From CAVQGM01 sp963712065 (GTDB lineage: Bacteria > Actinomycetota > Acidimicrobiia > Acidimicrobiales > Acidimicrobilacustridaceae), in the NCBI GenBank assembly GCA_963712065.1, contig CAVQGM010000002.1:1612001-1676000 (forward strand): 64,000 nt of DNA, in the 5' to 3' direction. This document shows positions 59,782 through 64,000 of this stretch, in pieces (within the stretch, counting starts at the first letter, position 1; each line of letters starts with the position of its first letter). Both the position numbers and the translations under genes were made by a program. The notes under the pieces are model-generated. The model ran no database searches and was not told where the DNA came from. It saw only the letters and a list, made by a program, of their open reading frames with translations.

Positions 59782-62482
59782 CGGTGACGGTGCGGCAGCC
59801 GATCAGCGGGTTGGTGCCCACCCCGACGTCGATGGCCCACACGCACACCTGACGGGTGCCGCGAGCCGCCGGCACCGTCACCCCGTACCCGTGGTTCGGG
59901 CCGTAGACGGGGAACACGTTGCCCACGTCCGGGCGGGCCGACCCGGCGGTGACGAGGCCGGCGAAGGCCCCGTCGACGTAGACGTGCACGTCGATCGGGG
60001 CGGTGGTGTCGGGATCGATGGTCCAGCCCGAGACGGTCGCCCTGCCGGCGCCGCCGACGGCGGCGTCGAGCGAGCCGAACGGGTTGCCACCGGGCACGAC
60101 GACGGTGCGGCAACCGATCAGGGCGTTGGAGCCGATGCCCACGTCGATGCCGAACACGCACACCCGGTGGGTGCCGCCACCGGCGCCGACGGTGATGTCG
60201 AAGCCGTGGTCCGGGCCGTAGCCGGGGAAGGCGGCGGCGATGTCGGTGCGCAGCGTGTTCGCCGAGCGACTCGCCGCGAACGTCCCGTCGACGTAGACGT
60301 GCACGTCGATCGGCGCGGCGGTGTCACGGTCGAGCGCCCAGCCCTGCACGGTGATGCCACCGGGCACGGTGGGGGCGGCGTCGAGCGAGCCCGACGGCGA
60401 GCCCCCGGGCAGCGTCAGGCTGCGACAGCCGAGGAGGCGGTTCGAACCGGCGCCGACGTTGATGCCCCACGCGCACACCTCGCGGGTGCCGCCGGACGCG
60501 GGCACGGTCAACGAGTAGCCATGGTTCGCGCCGTAGCCGGGGTACACCGCGGCCACGTCACCTCGCGTCCCGGCCGCGGTCGTGAGCCCGGCGAAGACAC
60601 CGTCGACGTAGACGTGCACGTCGATCGGCGCAGCCCGGTCGGGATCGATGGTCCAGCCCGAGACGACGACGGAGCCCGGCGCGCCGGGCGCCGCCTGCTC
60701 GAGCCAGCCGAACGGCGAGCCCGTCGGCACCGTGACGGTGCGACACCCGAGGGGGGTCGACGGTCCGGCCGGCACGTCGTTGCGGGCGGTGACGCAGACC
60801 TGCCGCGTGCCCGGTCCCGCGCTCACGGTCGTGGCGAAGCCGTGGGCACCGCCGTAGCCGGGGTACGCGGCGCCGACGTCGGCGCGGTCGACGGTGGCCG
60901 TCCCGGACGCGACGGTCACGCCGTCGACGCGGACCTCGACCGGGACCGCACCGACGGTGTCGGGATCGATCGCCCACCCGGTGACGGTCACGGTGCCCGG
61001 GCCGGCGCTCGCGCCGTCGTAGGCGCCGAACGGGGCGAGGCCGGCCAGCGCGTCGGCCACCTGGATGACCGGTGTGGAGCGGCCGCTGGCGAGGTCGGTC
61101 ACGTTGCGGCCGCTGCGCTGCAGGAGGAGGAGGGACTGACCGACGGGAGCCGTCGGTCGGGCCTGACGCACGAGGGCGATGGCGCCGGTCACGAACGGCG
61201 TGGCCATCGACGTGCCCGTGTTCGGGCCGTACCGCCCCCCGGGGAACGACGACGTCACGTCGACGCCGGGGGCGAGGAGGTCGAGGCCGGGACCCGAGCT
61301 GGAGAAGTACGGCACGGTCCAGCCCGCGCCAACCGAGGTGGTGTCGACCGCGCCGACGGCGATCGCCTCGGGGATGCACCCCGGGCTGGCGATCGAGGTC
61401 TTGCTCCCGGCGTTCCCCGACGCGGCCACGACGGCCACACCGGCATCGGTGAGGGCCACGATGGACGGGCGGAGGACGTCGGTGGTGCACCCCAGCGGCG
61501 AAGCCGGTCCGCCGAGCGAGAGGTTGAGCGCGGCGAGGCTCGGCGGCGCGTTCGAGCGCAGCCAGTCGAACGCGGCGAGGAGGTCGGCGTCCATGGCGAC
61601 GATCGACTTGTCGGCCGGGCTGTAGCTGAACACCTGCACGGCGATGATCGACGCCGCCGGCGCGATCCCCGAGGCGGCGGCCGCCGAACCGCCCGGGCCG
61701 CCGGCGGCGATGCCCGCCACGTGGGTGCCGTGGGCGCACTGGGCCTCGACGCGCGATCGCTGGGAGGACGAGAGCGACGGATCGACCACTGCGCAGGGGG
61801 CCGCCGACCCCGGCCCGGCGGTGACGGGCTGGCGGGTCCCGTCGAGCGGGCAGAGGGAGACGGTGATGCTCGTGTCGCTCGAGAAGCAGGCCTCGGTGGT
61901 GACCGAGCCGGCGAAGAACGGATGGGTGGCGTCGATCCCGCTGTCGAACACGGCGATGGTCTGGCCCTGGCCCTTCACCCCGGTGGCCCACACGGCAGGG
62001 ACCTCGACGTCGGCGGCGGCATCGGTGAGTGTGGGCCGATGGGCCCGGTTCAGCGAGATCCGGGTGACGCCGGGCGTGTTCCGGAGCCGATCGAGCTCGT
62101 CCTCGTCGGCGGTGAGCACGACGCGGGGCGCGATGGTGGCGACGACGTCGACCTCGTCGACGTCGACCACGTCGGCGACGACCTCGCGGCTCTCCCGGTC
62201 ACGGGCCTCGGTGCCCGGGGCCGTCGGCGTGTCCGGCTGCACCTCGACGATGAGCGGTGCCGACCCGGCGGCGGTCACCGCTCGGGCGACGTCGGCGTCG
62301 ACCGCCGCAGGACCCGACCCGGGATCGGCCTGTCCCGACGCCGGGACGACGGTCACGAGCACCGTGGCGCCCAGGACGAGCGCGGCGAGGACAGCCGCCA
62401 GCGCGGGCGTCGAGCTCGGGCGGGGCGTGGCACCGGGACCGACTCGGCGCGCCCGGGGGGATGGGGGATGGAGCCGCCGCAT
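59774..62482 (-). CDS. secreted subtilisin-like serine protease with four C-terminal repeats
   Basis: 902 aa. Signal-type hydrophobic segment (about 27-46), a propeptide region, then an S8 domain with the triad Asp180 (AVFDSGIDATHP), His251 (AHGTHVAGIAAG), Ser425 (GTSMATPF) and Asn357 (ASGNAGS). The last 420 residues are four ~105-residue repeats (483-588, 589-694, 695-799, 800-902) with GW...IDPDT, VYVDG, YPGYG...HGF and C...GCR landmarks. Two Cys per repeat probably pair outside the cell. ATG with TACGCT 9 nt upstream. Ends overlap the phosphoesterase gene. Confidence 0.92.
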   Translation of the reverse strand: MRRLHPPSPRARRVGPGATPRPSSTPALAAVLAALVLGATVLVTVVPASGQADPGSGPAAVDADVARAVTAAGSAPLIVEVQPDTPTAPGTEARDRESREVVADVVDVDEVDVVATIAPRVVLTADEDELDRLRNTPGVTRISLNRAHRPTLTDAAADVEVPAVWATGVKGQGQTIAVFDSGIDATHPFFAGSVTTEACFSSDTSITVSLCPLDGTRQPVTAGPGSAAPCAVVDPSLSSSQRSRVEAQCAHGTHVAGIAAGGPGGSAAAASGIAPAASIIAVQVFSYSPADKSIVAMDADLLAAFDWLRSNAPPSLAALNLSLGGPASPLGCTTDVLRPSIVALTDAGVAVVAASGNAGSKTSIASPGCIPEAIAVGAVDTTSVGAGWTVPYFSSSGPGLDLLAPGVDVTSSFPGGRYGPNTGTSMATPFVTGAIALVRQARPTAPVGQSLLLLQRSGRNVTDLASGRSTPVIQVADALAGLAPFGAYDGASAGPGTVTVTGWAIDPDTVGAVPVEVRVDGVTVASGTATVDRADVGAAYPGYGGAHGFATTVSAGPGTRQVCVTARNDVPAGPSTPLGCRTVTVPTGSPFGWLEQAAPGAPGSVVVSGWTIDPDRAAPIDVHVYVDGVFAGLTTAAGTRGDVAAVYPGYGANHGYSLTVPASGGTREVCAWGINVGAGSNRLLGCRSLTLPGGSPSGSLDAAPTVPGGITVQGWALDRDTAAPIDVHVYVDGTFAASRSANTLRTDIAAAFPGYGPDHGFDITVGAGGGTHRVCVFGIDVGIGSNALIGCRTVVVPGGNPFGSLDAAVGGAGRATVSGWTIDPDTTAPIDVHVYVDGAFAGLVTAGSARPDVGNVFPVYGPNHGYGVTVPAARGTRQVCVWAIDVGVGTNPLIGCRTVTVT
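59777..61036 (-). repeat. four tandem ~105-residue GW/HGF/GCR repeats in the subtilase
   Basis: Repeat DNA is at 60719-61036, 60401-60718, 60086-60400 and 59777-60085. The protein pattern is GW(T/A)(I/L)D(P/R)D(T/R), then (V/I)(E/D)V(R/H)V(Y)VDG, R(A/G/T/P)D(V/I)...(Y/F)P(G/V)YG..HG(F/Y), VC...(N/I)...GCR. The last three repeats are closest to each other, the first most diverged, which fits stepwise duplication at the C-terminal side. Probably a substrate- or cell-wall-binding module; I do not recall a named domain. Confidence 0.85.
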
Positions 62483-62522
62483 GTGTCGCCGAGCGTAGCC
62501 CGACCCTGCCCGGGCGAAGGAG

Positions 62523-62978
62523 TCAGGAACCGGGCTTCTGGGGCACGATCACGACGGGGCAGCCCACCGCGGACGGAAGGCGAGTCGCCACCCCGCCGAG
62601 GATCCGTTCGCGCCATCCCGTGCGTCCGTGGCTGCCCACCACCACGAGGTCGGCCCGTCGGGCCTCGACGACGCCGACGATGGCGGCGATGGGGTCGCCC
62701 TCGACCAGTTCGGCGGAGTGCGGGACCCCCAACACCCCGAGCGGCGCGGCGGCGTCGGTGGCGAGGGCTTCTCGGGCGATGGCCTCGAGCGCGGCGAAGT
62801 CGATCGGCGGCGTCGCCCGGCCGAGCTCGTCGAGCGGGTCGTACCCGCGCACGACGACCACCTCGGCATGGAGCGCGGCGGCGACGGGCGCCAGCCACGC
62901 CATGGCCTGCACCGCACCGGCCGACCCGTCGTAGCCGACGACGATGGTGCGCACGGGCCGCGACTCGTCGACGGTCAC
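62523..62978 (-). CDS. universal stress protein (UspA family)
   Basis: 151 aa, single Usp domain. Start TIVVGYDGSAGAVQAMAW, ATP-binding segment VVVGSHGRTGWRERILGGVATRL (G-x2-G-x9-G-like, with Gly in place of the usual Ser). Cytosolic; ATP binding is likely, function in stress response by family. GTG start overlaps the TerC stop by 4 nt (GTGA), so the pair forms one operon. Confidence 0.9.
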   Translation of the reverse strand: MTVDESRPVRTIVVGYDGSAGAVQAMAWLAPVAAALHAEVVVVRGYDPLDELGRATPPIDFAALEAIAREALATDAAAPLGVLGVPHSAELVEGDPIAAIVGVVEARRADLVVVGSHGRTGWRERILGGVATRLPSAVGCPVVIVPQKPGS

Positions 62979-63949
62979 CTCCGCCGCTCCTCGGCCGCGG
63001 CGTGGCGGAGGGACACGACCACCGTGACGGAGAGCACCGCGGCGATCACCCCCAACGACAGCAGGGTCGGGATGTGCACACCCCAGAACGAGATGATCAT
63101 CTTCACCCCCACGTAGGCGAGGATCACGCCGAGGCCCTTGTTGAGGTAGACGAGCTTGTCCTGGGCACCGGCGAGCAGGAAGTACAGCGCCCGCAGCCCG
63201 AGGATGGCAAAGGCGTTCGAGCTGAACACGATGAACTGCGATCGGCTGATGGCGAGGATGGCGGGGATCGAGTCGACGGCGAAGACCACGTCGGTGGCCT
63301 CGACCAGCACCAGCACGACGAGCAGCGGGGTGGCGAACCGCCTGGCGCCGTCCTTCACGGTGAAGCGGGTGCCGTGGAAGTCGGCGGTGACCGGGATGAC
63401 CCGGCGCATCACCTTGAGCACCGGGTTCCGCTCCGGGTGGATCTCCCCTTCGTCATGGGTCCCCACGCGCCACGCCGTGAACACGAGGAAGGCGCCGAAC
63501 GCCACCAGCATCCACTCGAAGCGGTTGATCAGGGCGACGCCGGCGAAGATGAACACGGCGCGCAGCACCAGGGCCCCGAAGATGCCCCAGAACAGCACCC
63601 GGTGCTGCAGGGCCTTGGGGACGGCGAAGTAGCCCAGGATGACGGCCCACACGAACACGTTGTCGACGGACAGGCTCTTCTCGATCGCATAGCCGGCGAA
63701 GTACTGGGACGCCGCCGATCCACCCAGCCACCACCACACGAACACGCCGAAGGCGAGGCCGAGGGCGATCCAGCCGATGCTCGACCCCGCGGCCTCACGG
63801 ATCGAGATCTCGTGCGCCTCCCGGTGGAACAGCAACAGGTCGGCGAGGAGCACGACGGCGATGAAGGCGAGGAACAGCGCCCACTGGGCGGGGCTGACGA
63901 CGATGTCGGCGCCGGGCACGGTCGACGTGTCGGCGGAGGCGACCAGCAC
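62975..63949 (-). CDS. TerC family integral membrane protein
   Basis: 324 aa with about nine membrane segments. TerC signatures are SLSVDNVFVWAVI (membrane acidic motif), TAWRVGTHDEGEIHPERNP loop, and VEATDVVFAVDSIPAILAIS. TerC proteins export or shuttle Mn2+ or confer tellurite resistance in some species; a manganese role is the usual modern view. GTG start at 63949, 3 nt after a possible upstream stop. Confidence 0.92.
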   Translation of the reverse strand: MLVASADTSTVPGADIVVSPAQWALFLAFIAVVLLADLLLFHREAHEISIREAAGSSIGWIALGLAFGVFVWWWLGGSAASQYFAGYAIEKSLSVDNVFVWAVILGYFAVPKALQHRVLFWGIFGALVLRAVFIFAGVALINRFEWMLVAFGAFLVFTAWRVGTHDEGEIHPERNPVLKVMRRVIPVTADFHGTRFTVKDGARRFATPLLVVLVLVEATDVVFAVDSIPAILAISRSQFIVFSSNAFAILGLRALYFLLAGAQDKLVYLNKGLGVILAYVGVKMIISFWGVHIPTLLSLGVIAAVLSVTVVVSLRHAAAEERRR

Positions 63950-63952
63950 GGG

Positions 63953-64000
63953 TCAGGCCCTCTCCGCGAGCCGGCCCGGCACGGCCGGGCTCGATCCGCC
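63953..64000 (-). CDS. possible C-terminal end of an upstream gene (partial)
   Basis: 16 codons on the minus strand, open to the window edge, ending in TGA 3 nt before the TerC start: it would read GGSSPAVPGRLAERA. The tight spacing fits an operon partner, but the stretch is too short to prove coding. A 7-bp GC hairpin (63974-63980 with 63984-63990) lies inside it. Confidence 0.25.
   Translation of the reverse strand, partial: GGSSPAVPGRLAERA

Overview
The window is a high-GC (about 70 percent or more), gene-dense chromosomal stretch of an actinomycete. Gene content suggests a deep-branching lineage such as the class Acidimicrobiia: F420-type enzymes, the actinobacterial mini ribosomal proteins bS22 and bL37, DUF501-Ppx, an Rpf-like transglycosylase and many GTG starts. 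The class is inferred from gene content only. I see no phage, transposon, plasmid, CRISPR or toxin-antitoxin island; this is mostly core genome with some unfamiliar genes.

Layout. 1-2.5 kb: end of a luciferase-like F420 oxidoreductase, a membrane-anchored HExxH protein, small proteins and tRNA-Leu. 2.5-8.7 kb: a TrmO-like methyltransferase, a RecB-type Fe-S nuclease, an MFS transporter, and an acyltransferase/SDR/crotonase operon. 8.8-17.3 kb: GNAT, class V aminotransferase, DUF501-Ppx, pirin-MarR, two YceI proteins and an unknown lipoprotein. 17.3-42 kb: a long, mostly minus-strand housekeeping run: ABC-2 exporter, ftsB-like gene, eno, mazG, two PpiC-type lipoproteins, mfd, pth, rplY, prs, glmU, ispE, rsmA, rpf-like gene, tatD, metG, rmuC and rsmI. 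Its order closely follows Mycobacterium tuberculosis Rv1003-Rv1026 as I remember it. 42-48.7 kb: ychF, a PHP protein, bL37, queF, a phosphohexomutase and a VOC protein. 48.7-52.8 kb: two crotonases, a diiron protein with its TetR regulator, and an F420 nitroreductase-like protein. 53-64 kb: a short HelD-like ATPase, a PfkB kinase, aminopeptidase N, a metallophosphatase, a secreted subtilase with four C-terminal repeats, a universal stress protein and TerC.

Regulation. Two patterns stand out. First, many operon-leading genes have a TAnnnT hexamer 6-10 nt upstream of the start codon and often no Shine-Dalgarno, which implies leaderless mRNAs. Second, three of these promoters (RecB-type nuclease at 3514, RmuC at 39534, an unknown gene at 2842) carry a CTGTCA element 8 bp upstream of the -10 in the architecture known for PafBC (RecA-independent DNA-damage) promoters. 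Genes within operons are typically joined by 4-nt GTGA or ATGA overlaps.

Other points: a GlmU that ends before its acetyltransferase active site, an SDR without its Tyr/Lys pair, a crotonase without either catalytic Glu, and a TetR operator embedded in its own promoter. All family calls are from reading translated sequence; no database search was run.
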